DNA of 64,000 nucleotides from an uncultured Tenacibaculum sp. (GTDB lineage Bacteria; Bacteroidota; Bacteroidia; Flavobacteriales; Flavobacteriaceae). Below, piece by piece: positions 7,963 through 17,391 of the stretch. The stretch covers positions 372,001 to 436,000 of the forward strand of contig CANMIL010000001.1 in assembly GCA_947497895.1 (NCBI GenBank). Reading direction: 5' to 3'. A program made the translations under genes and the position numbers. The stretch's first letter is position 1; every line of letters starts with the position of its first letter. The notes below the pieces were generated by a model, which was not told the origin of the DNA, did not search any database, and worked only from the letters and a program-made list of their open reading frames with translations.

Positions 7963-9429
7963 CTATTTTATTACGTGTTTATTTAAAATTCTATAGCTGT
8001 CCTCAATTACATCCCTATCATTTCTCATATTCCATATGGTATCTGAAGCTTTTTTTCTGGTAGAAGCAACGTCTACAATTGGATTCGGATAATTTTTACC
8101 TAATTTGAATCCATACAATTTTTGCTCAAGCATGGTTAACTTAAATGGTTCATGTCGAAAACTAATGGGTAAACCTTTTAATTCAGGAACCCATTTCGAT
8201 ATAAAATATGCTTCAGGGTCATGCTCAATACCGTTTTTTACTGGATTATATATTCTTAAGGTATTAATTCCAGTTTCTCCAGCTTGCATTTGAAGTTGAG
8301 GAAAATGTATTCCAGGTTCAAAATCGAGAAATACTTTCGATAAATACATTGACGCCTCTTGCCAAGGTTGCCAAAGATTGTGTGTAAAGAATGAAACCAC
8401 CATTGCCCGCATTCTGAAATTCAAATATCCGGTATCTCTCAAACAACGCATACAGGCATCTATAATAGGGATTCCTGTATTTCCTTCTTTCCAAGCCTCT
8501 TGATATTTTAAGGAAATATCTTTCTTTAGTTTTCGAAATCCTTTATTAATACTTTCGCTTTCCATGATACACTCCATTTCAAACTTTTGAATAAAATGAG
8601 CTTGCCATCGGAGTCGAGAGGTAAAAGCGTCTATTGCTCTTTTATTAGAGGCTTCTTTTCTAAAAGCTCTTGCATATTGATAAACCTCTCTGACTGAAAG
8701 ATTTCCCCAAGCCAAATACGGTGACAACCTACTACAACTTTCTCGTCCCTGATTAGGTTTCGAAATAAACTTCGCGTAGTTTATATAACGATCTTCAAAG
8801 AAAGATCTCATATATTTTAACCCAATAGTCCTTCCTCCTCTTTGTAAACTAGGTGTATCTTCTGTATCTAAACTTACTGGAGTTAGGTTTTGAGCTATTT
8901 CTTCGATTCTTTCATTACTTAGGAAACACGAATTGTCTTTAACCTCAAAATTAATTTGAGTGCTTGCCATATAATTTTCCCAATCTTCTTTCCAATGCTC
9001 TCTATTCTGTCTTCCTCTGAAAACACCATTGTTCACATTTTCTGTCCAATCAATAGAGTTGTTACTACAAAAACGTTTAAATGTTTTATCTCTATTGTAT
9101 GTTTTTAATAGCCCTGTTTCTTGGTGGGAATAAACATTAGCTATTTTATGTTGGGTTTGTAGATAACTAAACAAAGGAATAACCTCTGAGTTAACAGTTA
9201 GTATTTTAGTTTGATAAGGCTCTAATTGTTTATTTATATCTATCAGAGATTGTTTTATAAAATTCCAATGTCTTTCTGAATAATGAGCATCCTTTATCAA
9301 ACTAGGTTCAAATACATATAACAACAAGACCTTATGGCCTGAATTTAAAGCATTATAAACAGCCTCATTGTCATGTAATCTAAGATCTCTCTTAAGCCAA
9401 ACGATAACTATTTTTTCTCTTTGAAGCAT
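7963..9429 (-). CDS. Photolyase/cryptochrome-family flavoprotein with divergent FAD pocket
   Basis: A 488-residue member of the photolyase superfamily. The antenna domain begins IVIVWLKRDLRLHDNEA; the FAD domain has SRLSPYLAWGNLSVREV and RLRWQAHFIQKFE. At residue 378 the usual N-x-x-W-Q-W...TDAAPYFRIFNP block is replaced by QLQMQAGETGIN followed by TLRIYNP, a pattern of a separate bacterial subgroup in which the residue near flavin N5 and part of the CPD-binding face differ. It may be a cryptochrome or a lesion-specific photolyase. It heads an eight-gene operon running to the peroxidase at 4396. Confidence 0.88.
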   Translation of the reverse strand: MLQREKIVIVWLKRDLRLHDNEAVYNALNSGHKVLLLYVFEPSLIKDAHYSERHWNFIKQSLIDINKQLEPYQTKILTVNSEVIPLFSYLQTQHKIANVYSHQETGLLKTYNRDKTFKRFCSNNSIDWTENVNNGVFRGRQNREHWKEDWENYMASTQINFEVKDNSCFLSNERIEEIAQNLTPVSLDTEDTPSLQRGGRTIGLKYMRSFFEDRYINYAKFISKPNQGRESCSRLSPYLAWGNLSVREVYQYARAFRKEASNKRAIDAFTSRLRWQAHFIQKFEMECIMESESINKGFRKLKKDISLKYQEAWKEGNTGIPIIDACMRCLRDTGYLNFRMRAMVVSFFTHNLWQPWQEASMYLSKVFLDFEPGIHFPQLQMQAGETGINTLRIYNPVKNGIEHDPEAYFISKWVPELKGLPISFRHEPFKLTMLEQKLYGFKLGKNYPNPIVDVASTRKKASDTIWNMRNDRDVIEDSYRILNKHVIK

Positions 9430-9457
9430 GTAAAATTGATTAATACTAACTATACTT

Positions 9458-9506
9458 CAAATTTACAAATTTTGTTTAACTTAATAAAAAATAGGTTAAA
9501 CAAAAT
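9458..9506 (-). promoter_or_regulatory. Cryptochrome operon promoter with a perfect 12-bp inverted repeat
   Basis: Minus-strand 9465-9458 reads TAAATTTG, a match to the -7 box TAnnTTTG, 29 bases before the ATG. Just upstream lies a perfect inverted repeat: ATTTTGTTTAAC (9469-9480) and GTTAAACAAAAT (9495-9506), separated by 14 bases. The same 12-mer occurs once in the crtI promoter. I infer a regulator operator; CarH/LitR-type control is the natural candidate. Confidence 0.6.
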
Positions 9507-9544
9507 GTATTTTTATTTCTTATGGTATCATTGGTTTATACTAT

Positions 9545-9588
9545 TAAAGCATAACTCTCTTAATTTCAAATAAGTTAGCTATGCTTTA
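9545..9588 (-). terminator. Inverted repeat after the sodium symporter gene, possible terminator
   Basis: TAAAGCATA (9545-9553) and TATGCTTTA (9580-9588) are perfect complements around a 26-base loop, about 80 bases past the symporter stop. There is no strong U-tract on the minus strand, so the terminator reading is tentative. Confidence 0.35.
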
Positions 9589-9666
9589 TTATGTTATATA
9601 GTATGATTTTACCTAAATCTAATATTTGAATGATTATTTTCCCAACACTTGAATAGAAAACATCTT

Positions 9667-11256
9667 TTATGAAAAGTAAATGAAACTCAAAATAACAATG
9701 ACAACCACGATTACACTGACTGGTTTTGCATATTTCCAAGGAGTAATATCTACTTCTTCTGTAAACTTTTGAACATAGGACTCCTCGCGCGGATACAACT
9801 TTCCTATTAAAAGCATAATACCAATATTAATTAAGAATAGAATTGCCATTACATGTAGGAAGTGTGGGTACTTTTCTGAACCAAAAACTAAAGGTTTCAA
9901 AACAAACTGACTAACTATGTACAATACAGCCCCAGAAATAATAGCAAAGTTCGCAGCAATTGCAGGTACACGTTTCGTTAAATAACCCACAACTATAATT
10001 GTAAGAATAGGAATACTATAACAACCATTTACTTCTTGCAAATAACCAAACAACCCTTCCGGCGCGTTGGCTATAAAAGGGGCTACAAACATGGCTAATA
10101 ATGCCAAAAATAGACCAAACCATTTTCCTGCTTTTACAGTTTCCTCTTCAGTCGCTTCTTTATTAATAAATTCTTTATAAATATCTAACCCAAATAAGGT
10201 AACAGAACTATTTAATGCAGAATTGAATGAACTCAAGATCGCACCAAACAAAACGGCTGCAAAAAAACCAACGAGAGATGCTGGTAAAACTCGAGTAACT
10301 AGCTCTGGATAGGCTTCATCTGCATTAGGAAGGTTTCCTTGGAAAAGATGAAAAGCGATTATACCTGGTACCACAACAATCAACGGACCTATTATTTTGA
10401 TAAACGAAGCCAAAAGCAACCCCTTCTGCCCTTCTTTTAGATCTTTTGCACCCAAAGCTCTTTGAATAATTGCTTGATTGGTTCCCCAATAAAACAGTTG
10501 TACAAGCATCATCCCTGTAAAAATAGTTGCAAACGGAATAGAAGACTCATTGCTACCTATAGCATTGAACTTTTCAGGGTTACTATTTAATAATGTCGAT
10601 ACACCATTAGCAAAATCGCCTTGACCAATTTCAACAAATCCAAAATACGGAATTAGTAATCCACCAATTAATAAACCTATTGCATTGATGGTATCAGAAA
10701 CGGCTACTGCCTTTAAACCTCCGAAAATTGCATAGATAGAACCAATTATTCCTATTGAAAAAACTGAAATCCATAATGCTGTTGTTTTAGAAACATCAAG
10801 TAACTCAGGAATATCAAACATAGTATTTATTGCCAAAGCACCTGAATACAATACAATTGGTAATAGTACAACTACATATCCTGTTAAGAACAAACCTGAA
10901 GTCAGTGCTTTTGTTGTTTTGTTATACCTTCTCTCTAAAAACGTCGGAACTGTGGCAATTCCACCTTTTAAATATCTAGGTAATAAGAACAGCGCAGTGA
11001 TCACCATGGCTATTGCTGCCAATGTTTCCCAAGCCATTACCAAAATCCCTTCTTTATACGCCGAACCATTCAACCCGACAATTTGCTCTGTAGATAAATT
11101 GGTTAACAATAAGGATCCCGCGATTACTACTCCGGTTAAGCTTCTACCTCCTAAAAAATAGCCTTTCGATGTGTTTTCATCTGTTTTTCGAGTTGCATAA
11201 TACGCTATAATAGCTACCAATGCCGTGAATCCTAAAAAAGAAAATAATGCTCCCAT
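9667..11256 (-). CDS. Sodium/solute symporter (SSS family, sugar type)
   Basis: A 529-residue inner-membrane protein with about 14 hydrophobic segments. Features typical of the SSS family are KGYFLGGRSLTG near residue 31 and LSTEQIVGLNG in the second segment, a region that in vSGLT-like sugar transporters helps form the substrate and sodium sites. Its ATG lies 2 bases after the stop of the GH3 beta-glucosidase gene, so it most likely imports the monosaccharide that enzyme releases, driven by sodium as suits a marine cell. Confidence 0.9.
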   Translation of the reverse strand: MGALFSFLGFTALVAIIAYYATRKTDENTSKGYFLGGRSLTGVVIAGSLLLTNLSTEQIVGLNGSAYKEGILVMAWETLAAIAMVITALFLLPRYLKGGIATVPTFLERRYNKTTKALTSGLFLTGYVVVLLPIVLYSGALAINTMFDIPELLDVSKTTALWISVFSIGIIGSIYAIFGGLKAVAVSDTINAIGLLIGGLLIPYFGFVEIGQGDFANGVSTLLNSNPEKFNAIGSNESSIPFATIFTGMMLVQLFYWGTNQAIIQRALGAKDLKEGQKGLLLASFIKIIGPLIVVVPGIIAFHLFQGNLPNADEAYPELVTRVLPASLVGFFAAVLFGAILSSFNSALNSSVTLFGLDIYKEFINKEATEEETVKAGKWFGLFLALLAMFVAPFIANAPEGLFGYLQEVNGCYSIPILTIIVVGYLTKRVPAIAANFAIISGAVLYIVSQFVLKPLVFGSEKYPHFLHVMAILFLINIGIMLLIGKLYPREESYVQKFTEEVDITPWKYAKPVSVIVVVIVILSFIYFS

Positions 11257-11258
11257 AA

Positions 11259-13550
11259 TTATTTTAATGTAAAAGTATTTGTTAAATCGGCTTTTGAGTC
11301 TCCTCCAACAAACACATTGAATTTTCCTGGTTCGACTAAAAACTCCCCTTTGTTATTATAAAAACCTAATTCTTTTTCAGTAAGTTTAAATTCTATTGTT
11401 TTCGATTCTCTAGGTTCAAGTTCGATTAACTCAAAACCTTTCAATTCTCGAATAGGTCGAGTTACAGAAGCATATTCATCATGAATATATAACTGCGCAA
11501 CCTCTTTACCTTTTACTTTTCCCGTATTTGTTATTTTAACGGATACTTGAACCTCATTCTCACCTACGACATTTACATTTAAATTATCATAAGAAAACTG
11601 AGTATAGCTCAATCCATATCCAAAAGGATATAAAGGTTCATTAGTTTCATCGGAATAATGAGACCAGAAAACATTTCCATCTCGAACGGGCCTTCCTGTA
11701 TTCTTGTGATTATAGTACAAAGGAACTTGACCAAGGCTTTTTGGGAATGTCATAGGAAGTTTACCACTTGGATTATAATCTCCATATAAAACCTGAGCAA
11801 TTGCATTTCCACTTTCAACACCTAACTGCCAAGCCTCTACAATAGCAGGAACATGTTCTTTTGCCCAAGGAAATGCTAAAGGTCTACCATTCATTAACAC
11901 CAACACGATATTCTTGTTAACCTTATAAACTTCTTCCAGTAATTGTTGCTGAACGCCAGGTAAATCAATAGTACTTCTACTTCGTGCTTCACCGCTTTGC
12001 ATTCCATGTTCACCTAAAACCATTACAACAACATCCGACTTTTTTGCTAAAGACAATGCTTCCCCAAACTCAGAGGTATCGGTTGTATTCACTTGTACCT
12101 CTTGTACCATTGAAATTTCGGTATTCGGAATTACTAAATCCGCTCCTTTTGCATAGTTTACCGAATTTCCGTCATATTTTTGAAAACCTTCGACTACTGA
12201 AATAGCAGTTCCTTCTTTGGCTGCTAAACGCCAATTTCCTAAAGGACTTGTTTTATCATTTGCTAAAGCTCCAATAATAGCAACCTTAACACCTTGTTTT
12301 TTTATAGGAAGTAAGTCATTCTCGTTTTTTAGTAATACAATCGATTTTTTAGCGATATCTAAAGCATCTTCATGGAATTGTTTTTTACCAGTTACTTCTT
12401 GTTCGTTTTGTTCATTACAATAACGATAAGGATCTTCAAAAAGTCCTAATTCATACTTCACGCGTAAAATTCGCCTAACAGCATCATCTAATAGCTTCTC
12501 ATCAACCGTACCTTCCTCAACCAACGATACCAATTCTTCAACATAAGCGCTTGATTCCATATCCATATCTGAACCAGCTTTTACAGCTAGTTCAGCTGCC
12601 TTTTTTAAATCTTTAGCATAACCATGCGATACTAATTCACCTATCGATCCCCAGTCCGAAATCACAAAACCTTTAAAGTTCCAATCTTTCTTTAATATTT
12701 CTCTTTGCAAAAAGGTATCGGCTGTTGCTGGAATTCCATTTAGTTCATTAAAAGCATTCATAAAGGTTTTTACACCAGCATCTGCAACCTCTTTAAACGG
12801 AGGAAAAACGGTATTGTATAATGTTGATGTACCAATATCTACCGTATTATACTCTCTTCCAGACTCTATAAAACCATAAGCCGCGAAATGTTTTGCACAG
12901 GCAGCGATTGTTTTGGAAGAAGATAAATCATCTCCTTGAAATCCATGAACTCTGGCTACCGCAATTTTTGCTCCTAAATAAGGATCCTCACCGCCTCCTT
13001 CCATCACTCTTCCCCAGCGGGCGTCTCTATAAATATCAATCATTGGAGCGAATGTCCAATTCAAACCTGCAGCCGCTGCTTCTTCTGCTGCATTTTTTGC
13101 TGATTTTTCAATTATCTCTAAATCCCAACTTGCAGATTCTGCTAATGGTATAGGTGCAATCGTTTTAAATCCATGAATTACATCAAAACCAAAAATTAAA
13201 GGAATTCCTAAACGTGTTTCTTCTACTGCTATTTTTTGCAAAGCTTTAACCTGCTTCACTCCTCTTACATTCAGCATAGAACCAACAAGACCTTTTTTTA
13301 AGTCTTCATATTTTTCAGCTTGATTCCCTTTCTTGGGCACAGGTCCTGTAGCATCCCAAAAACCATTGTATTGGTTCATTTGACCGACCTTCTCTTCTAA
13401 GGTCATTATTTTTAACAAACTATCAATTTTTCTTTCTATTGAAGTATCGACAGTAATATTATTCATAGCATCAGAAGTTTGATAATTGGTATTTGATTTT
13501 TTACAAGAACAAAACGCTATTGTAACGAATATGAGTAAGATTTTTCTCAT
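11259..13550 (-). CDS. bglX: Beta-glucosidase, glycoside hydrolase family 3
   Basis: A 763-residue lipoprotein (signal MRKILLIFVTIAFCSC, lipobox cysteine at 14 or 16) with the GH3 layout: N-terminal TIM barrel (RWGRVMEGGGEDPYLG), nucleophile aspartate in VISDWGS, a C-terminal alpha/beta domain (VVMVLGEHGMQSGEARSRS) and a fibronectin III-like end (PLYPFGYGLSYTQFSY). It releases terminal glucose from beta-glucosides at the cell surface or in the periplasm. The downstream symporter would take up the product. A LacI-type palindrome lies 164 bases upstream of the start. Confidence 0.95.
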   Translation of the reverse strand: MRKILLIFVTIAFCSCKKSNTNYQTSDAMNNITVDTSIERKIDSLLKIMTLEEKVGQMNQYNGFWDATGPVPKKGNQAEKYEDLKKGLVGSMLNVRGVKQVKALQKIAVEETRLGIPLIFGFDVIHGFKTIAPIPLAESASWDLEIIEKSAKNAAEEAAAAGLNWTFAPMIDIYRDARWGRVMEGGGEDPYLGAKIAVARVHGFQGDDLSSSKTIAACAKHFAAYGFIESGREYNTVDIGTSTLYNTVFPPFKEVADAGVKTFMNAFNELNGIPATADTFLQREILKKDWNFKGFVISDWGSIGELVSHGYAKDLKKAAELAVKAGSDMDMESSAYVEELVSLVEEGTVDEKLLDDAVRRILRVKYELGLFEDPYRYCNEQNEQEVTGKKQFHEDALDIAKKSIVLLKNENDLLPIKKQGVKVAIIGALANDKTSPLGNWRLAAKEGTAISVVEGFQKYDGNSVNYAKGADLVIPNTEISMVQEVQVNTTDTSEFGEALSLAKKSDVVVMVLGEHGMQSGEARSRSTIDLPGVQQQLLEEVYKVNKNIVLVLMNGRPLAFPWAKEHVPAIVEAWQLGVESGNAIAQVLYGDYNPSGKLPMTFPKSLGQVPLYYNHKNTGRPVRDGNVFWSHYSDETNEPLYPFGYGLSYTQFSYDNLNVNVVGENEVQVSVKITNTGKVKGKEVAQLYIHDEYASVTRPIRELKGFELIELEPRESKTIEFKLTEKELGFYNNKGEFLVEPGKFNVFVGGDSKADLTNTFTLK

Positions 13551-13654
13551 TAGATTTCAGATTGTTTAGTTTCAATACATGGCAACGATCATTATTAAAA
13601 TGAACTTCACAGACAGTTAATAAACTGACTAATCGATCACCATGTTATTTTAAA

Positions 13655-13727
13655 GTTAAACAAATATTTAACAATAGTATTATCATAATCTCAAAAAGAA
13701 CGATAAATAAGTATGAAAACGTTTTCA
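13655..13727. promoter_or_regulatory. Operator-like palindromes upstream of bglX
   Basis: TGAAAACGTTTTCA at 13714-13727 is a perfect 14-bp palindrome of the kind bound by LacI/GalR-family repressors of sugar genes. At 13655-13672 GTTAAACAAATATTTAAC pairs GTTAAA with TTTAAC and contains 10 of the 12 bases of the light-cluster motif. Both lie between bglX and the DUF2256 gene; no LacI-family gene is in the window, so the regulator is unknown. Confidence 0.5.
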
Positions 13728-13763
13728 GAAGTTCATTTTATTGAATAAAATATTGTAAAAAGC

Positions 13764-13916
13764 TTAAGATTTAACTGTGCTTCTTTTTGAATTTCCGCTG
13801 CATCTTTTACTACAATACTTTACGGAATCCCAATTTTTCTCCCATTTCTTTCTCCATGAAAAAGGACGATCACAAACTGGGCATATTTTTGTGGGTAAGT
13901 GTTGTTTTTTAGTCAC
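13764..13916 (-). CDS. DUF2256 small zinc-ribbon protein
   Basis: A 50-residue protein read from a GTG at 13916; no ATG exists between it and the upstream in-frame stop at 13941. It holds two Cys pairs, CPVC (12-15) and CSKRC (38-42), with [15 protein letters not shown] between them. This is the DUF2256 pattern (start, CPxCxRPFxWRKKWE, CS.RC), a probable zinc-binding protein repeatedly found near photolyase genes. It lies 45 bases after the SDR-DUF2867 stop, at the end of the long crt operon. Confidence 0.85.
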   Translation of the reverse strand: MTKKQHLPTKICPVCDRPFSWRKKWEKNWDSVKYCSKRCSGNSKRSTVKS

Positions 13917-13961
13917 TACGTTGGACTTAATCTTTATATATTAGGAAAATTATGAAGGCTT

Positions 13962-15386
13962 TTAGTTTTTACCTCCTACTAGAGCATTTAACATACCTCT
14001 AAATACGAATCCGTGAAAAGGCAATACAGCATACCAATACATTCTTCCTAAAATTCCTTTGGGTCTAAATACTGCTCTTTGGTAAAGCGTTTCTTTAATA
14101 ATTTTAAATTCCAACCAAGCCTCTCCAGGAAGTTTCATTTCAGCATATAATAGCAATCTCTTTTCATTTTTATCTGCCAATAGAACACGCCAAAAATCGA
14201 GTGCATCTCCTGATGTTAATTCTGTTTGGTGCCTTCTTCCTCTTCTCAATCCAACTCCACCGAATAGTTTATCTATAAAACCTCTAACTTTCCATAAGAA
14301 ATTGAAGCGATACCATCCCGTTTCTCCACCAATACGCCAGATTTGATCTAATGTGAAATTTTCGTCAACTACTACCTTACTTCGGATATCCTTAAAACAT
14401 CCATATTGAGGTAAGTTAATATGCTTCGAAAACTTAGAATTAAACACGCCACTAATCATGGCATCTTTCCAACTTGAAACAATAGAGTTTTGTTCAATTT
14501 TTATAAAGGCTTTTTCTACAGCTTCCTTATAACTTATAGGTTTAATTGCTATTATTTCATTGATTTCAGAAGGTTTCCCAATTACTTCTACTTTCATACT
14601 ATCCACCAAAGAAGCTGCCAATTTAAAAGAAGTCGATGTAACAAAATACAACCAATACGAAGATAGTTTAGGTGTTAAAACCGGTAAGGTAATAATTAAC
14701 CTTCGTAATTTTCTTACTTCAGCAAACTGCAACAACATCTGCTTATAATTAAGCACCTCAGGCCCAAAAATATCAAATGAACGATTGTATAATTCTGATT
14801 TACCAATCGCTTCTGTTAAATAGGTTAGAACATCTCTAATAGCAATGGGTTGTGTTTTGGTATTTAACCACCTTGGAGCTACCATAACAGGTAACTTTTC
14901 TACCAAATCTCTAATAATCTCAAAAGAAGCACTTCCACTTCCTACAATAATACCAGCTCTAAAAGTTGTTAAGTGATATTTTGAAGAATGCAGTGTTTCT
15001 TCTACTTTAAACCTAGATTTTAAGTGTTTTGATAGACTTCGATCATTTACAATACCACTTAAGTAAATGACTTGATTGCACTTAGTGCTTTCTGTGAGTT
15101 TTTTAAAATTTAATGCGCAAGTATATTCAAGTTCTTCGAAATTTGAACTACTAGTAGACATTGAATGAATTAAGTAGTAAGCCATATCAATATCACTAGG
15201 AAATTCAATGTCACCTACCTTTAAGAAATCTACTTCCAGAAAGGAGATGTTTTCTTTTTCTTTTAAATCTTCTGGAATTCTATTTAAATCACGAACACAA
15301 CAGACTAATTCATGGTTATCGTCTAATAATTTTGGAATTAAACGTTTTGCGATATAACCTGTTGTGCCTGTGATTAAAATTTTCAT
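13962..15386 (-). CDS. NAD(P)-binding SDR protein with C-terminal DUF2867
   Basis: A 474-residue protein: an extended-SDR Rossmann domain (ILITGTTGYIAKRLIP at 3-18, YYLIHSM and VIYLSGIV further on) followed by a DUF2867 domain (WYRFNFLWKVRGFID, VFRPKGILGRMYWYAVLP). The full-length fusion is common in light-responsive clusters with photolyases and DUF2256. Substrate unknown; the DUF2867 part may bind a lipid or membrane, which is only a guess. It starts 6 bases after the flavin reductase stop. Confidence 0.85.
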   Translation of the reverse strand: MKILITGTTGYIAKRLIPKLLDDNHELVCCVRDLNRIPEDLKEKENISFLEVDFLKVGDIEFPSDIDMAYYLIHSMSTSSSNFEELEYTCALNFKKLTESTKCNQVIYLSGIVNDRSLSKHLKSRFKVEETLHSSKYHLTTFRAGIIVGSGSASFEIIRDLVEKLPVMVAPRWLNTKTQPIAIRDVLTYLTEAIGKSELYNRSFDIFGPEVLNYKQMLLQFAEVRKLRRLIITLPVLTPKLSSYWLYFVTSTSFKLAASLVDSMKVEVIGKPSEINEIIAIKPISYKEAVEKAFIKIEQNSIVSSWKDAMISGVFNSKFSKHINLPQYGCFKDIRSKVVVDENFTLDQIWRIGGETGWYRFNFLWKVRGFIDKLFGGVGLRRGRRHQTELTSGDALDFWRVLLADKNEKRLLLYAEMKLPGEAWLEFKIIKETLYQRAVFRPKGILGRMYWYAVLPFHGFVFRGMLNALVGGKN

Positions 15387-15392
15387 TTCTAT

Positions 15393-16007
15393 TTATTTTT
15401 TGGGTCGTTGGTATGATAAACGCTTATTAGTTTCAGGAACCAAATAACTATCCAGTCCGTTTATTGCCGCAACTTTTGCTTTCGACAAATTCACAAAACC
15501 ATCATCTTCAACCAATCGTTCTTCGATGTATAAATCTAAAATTTCACCAAGTAGAAGTATGGTATCGTTTGCTTTTATGTAATACTCTTCAACATATTTC
15601 AACCCTATTTTAATAGGAGAAGTTTTTACAAAAGGAGCGTAAAACTCATTTAAGTATTCTTCTTCTAATAGAGTTTTATCAAACTCTGAAATATCAGACG
15701 GATATTTAGCCGAAGTATGGTGAGCATCTTCAATAATATCGTTGTGAATATGATTTACTGTAAAATACCCCGTTTCCTTGATATTATCATAAGTATTTCG
15801 CCTAACGGTAGTTGGCCTCAAGACAAAACCTAATATTGGAGGAGCCGAACCGTAATGTACTACAGAGCTAAACACTGCTACATTTGGTACACCTGTTTTT
15901 GATTTTGTTCCAATTAAATTCGCCGATTTGAAACCTGAAACACTATTGATAAGGTTTATTTTATATAAATGCTCTAATTGGTCGATGTGATCGCGAGTGA
16001 AATACAT
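15393..16007 (-). CDS. Flavin reductase-like FMN-binding protein
   Basis: A 204-residue split-barrel protein of the flavin reductase family: NVAVFSSVVHYGSAPPILGF and RPTTVRRNTYDNIKETGYF form the FMN-binding region, and YFTVNHI follows. Such proteins reduce flavins or use them for other redox chemistry. Its ATG ends directly where the AarF-kinase gene stops (adjacent bases), so the two are coupled; its partner in this light operon is unknown. Confidence 0.85.
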   Translation of the reverse strand: MYFTRDHIDQLEHLYKINLINSVSGFKSANLIGTKSKTGVPNVAVFSSVVHYGSAPPILGFVLRPTTVRRNTYDNIKETGYFTVNHIHNDIIEDAHHTSAKYPSDISEFDKTLLEEEYLNEFYAPFVKTSPIKIGLKYVEEYYIKANDTILLLGEILDLYIEERLVEDDGFVNLSKAKVAAINGLDSYLVPETNKRLSYQRPKK

Positions 16008-17318
16008 TTATAAGCTTTTAAAATTATTAATCTTAACTCCCTGTGCTCTTAAATCGTGCATAAGGTTGTACAATCCAAAAAAGGTTCTGTTGATGTAAAT
16101 AAAATGTTTTGAACCTCTATTTCCATTCATCTTCTTCAACTCTGTACTTTTCGCATATTTTTGACCTAAATCAGCTATTTTGTTGAAAAAATCTTCGTTT
16201 GAAAAGTCAAATTCTTCTTTATGGAAAGGTTGTGTAAATAGAGAAAGCATTTCATGAAATAACTCAGTAAAAAACACTTTTTCCTCTTTAGAATCATCTT
16301 TTCTTAAGATTTCCAACTCGTATAGCTTTGACTCGAAAAACTCAGGATTGTTTACATTGTCTTTCTCTGCCAGCTCAAAATAAGGCACATAAAAACTATC
16401 TGGTACCTCTTTCATACATCCAAAATCAATAACAATCAGTTCGTTTTCTTTTGACACTAAAAAGTTACCTGGATGCGGGTCGGCATGTACTTTTTTTAAA
16501 ACATGCATTTGATACATGTAAAAGTCCCATAAAGCCTGTCCAATTTTATTAAGATTCTCTTGAGAAGGTTTTTGCTCAATATATTCCGACAAATGAACAC
16601 CATCCATCCAATCCATCGTTAAAATTCGCTCCGAAGAATACTCTGGATAATAATCTGGAAACTTAAGATTAGGTATTACACCGCACTTATCTGCTATTTC
16701 TTTACTTTGAGCCAGCTCCAATTCGTAATTGGTTTCCTCTATTAATTTATTTTCTACTTCTTTAAAATACTCATCAGATCCTTCACCTCTAATATTAAAC
16801 ATTTTAATAGCTATTGGTTTTACCATAGCTAAATCAGAAGATATACTATCGGCAACTCCAGGATATTGTATTTTAACCGCTAATTTCTTTTTATTCTTTG
16901 TTGCTTTATGAACCTGCCCTATACTAGCCGCATTCACAGATTCTGCGGTAAATGTATCGAATACTTCCGTTGGAGCCTTCTTAAAGTATTTTCTGAAGGT
17001 TTTTACTACCAAAGGAGATGATAATGGTGGAACTGAAAATTGTGATAATGAAAACTTCTCTACATACGCTCTTGGAAGTATGTTTTTTTCCATACTTAAC
17101 ATTTGAGCTACTTTTAAGGCCGATCCCTTTAAGGTCTTCAATCCATCATAAATATCCGTTGCATTTGCTTCATTTAAGTTCTCTTTTGCCTCCTCTTCCG
17201 ATTTTACAATTTTTTCTCCATAGTACTTCGCATAATTCACTCCTACCTTTATACCTGTAGTGATTAATTTTGAGGCTCTTTCTATCTTTGAAGTTGGAAT
17301 ACTATTTATACTCTTCAT
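16008..17318 (-). CDS. AarF/ABC1/UbiB-family kinase-like protein
   Basis: A 436-residue atypical kinase. It shows the family's alanine-rich loop AASIGQVHKA, the ATP lysine in KLAVKIQYPG, the catalytic block HADPHPGNF and the metal site IDFGCMKEVP. Members support quinone biosynthesis or, in plastids, carotenoid and prenyl-lipid metabolism. Position between carotenoid genes and redox enzymes fits a role in isoprenoid lipids (inference). The TetR-like gene lies just upstream with a 73-base gap. Confidence 0.9.
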   Translation of the reverse strand: MKSINSIPTSKIERASKLITTGIKVGVNYAKYYGEKIVKSEEEAKENLNEANATDIYDGLKTLKGSALKVAQMLSMEKNILPRAYVEKFSLSQFSVPPLSSPLVVKTFRKYFKKAPTEVFDTFTAESVNAASIGQVHKATKNKKKLAVKIQYPGVADSISSDLAMVKPIAIKMFNIRGEGSDEYFKEVENKLIEETNYELELAQSKEIADKCGVIPNLKFPDYYPEYSSERILTMDWMDGVHLSEYIEQKPSQENLNKIGQALWDFYMYQMHVLKKVHADPHPGNFLVSKENELIVIDFGCMKEVPDSFYVPYFELAEKDNVNNPEFFESKLYELEILRKDDSKEEKVFFTELFHEMLSLFTQPFHKEEFDFSNEDFFNKIADLGQKYAKSTELKKMNGNRGSKHFIYINRTFFGLYNLMHDLRAQGVKINNFKSL

Positions 17319-17391
17319 TTATTATTTTTTTATTGTTGCCATATTCAGAAAGCAAACGTTGTCTTAGAAATCATTATTCTAAAAATCGTTT

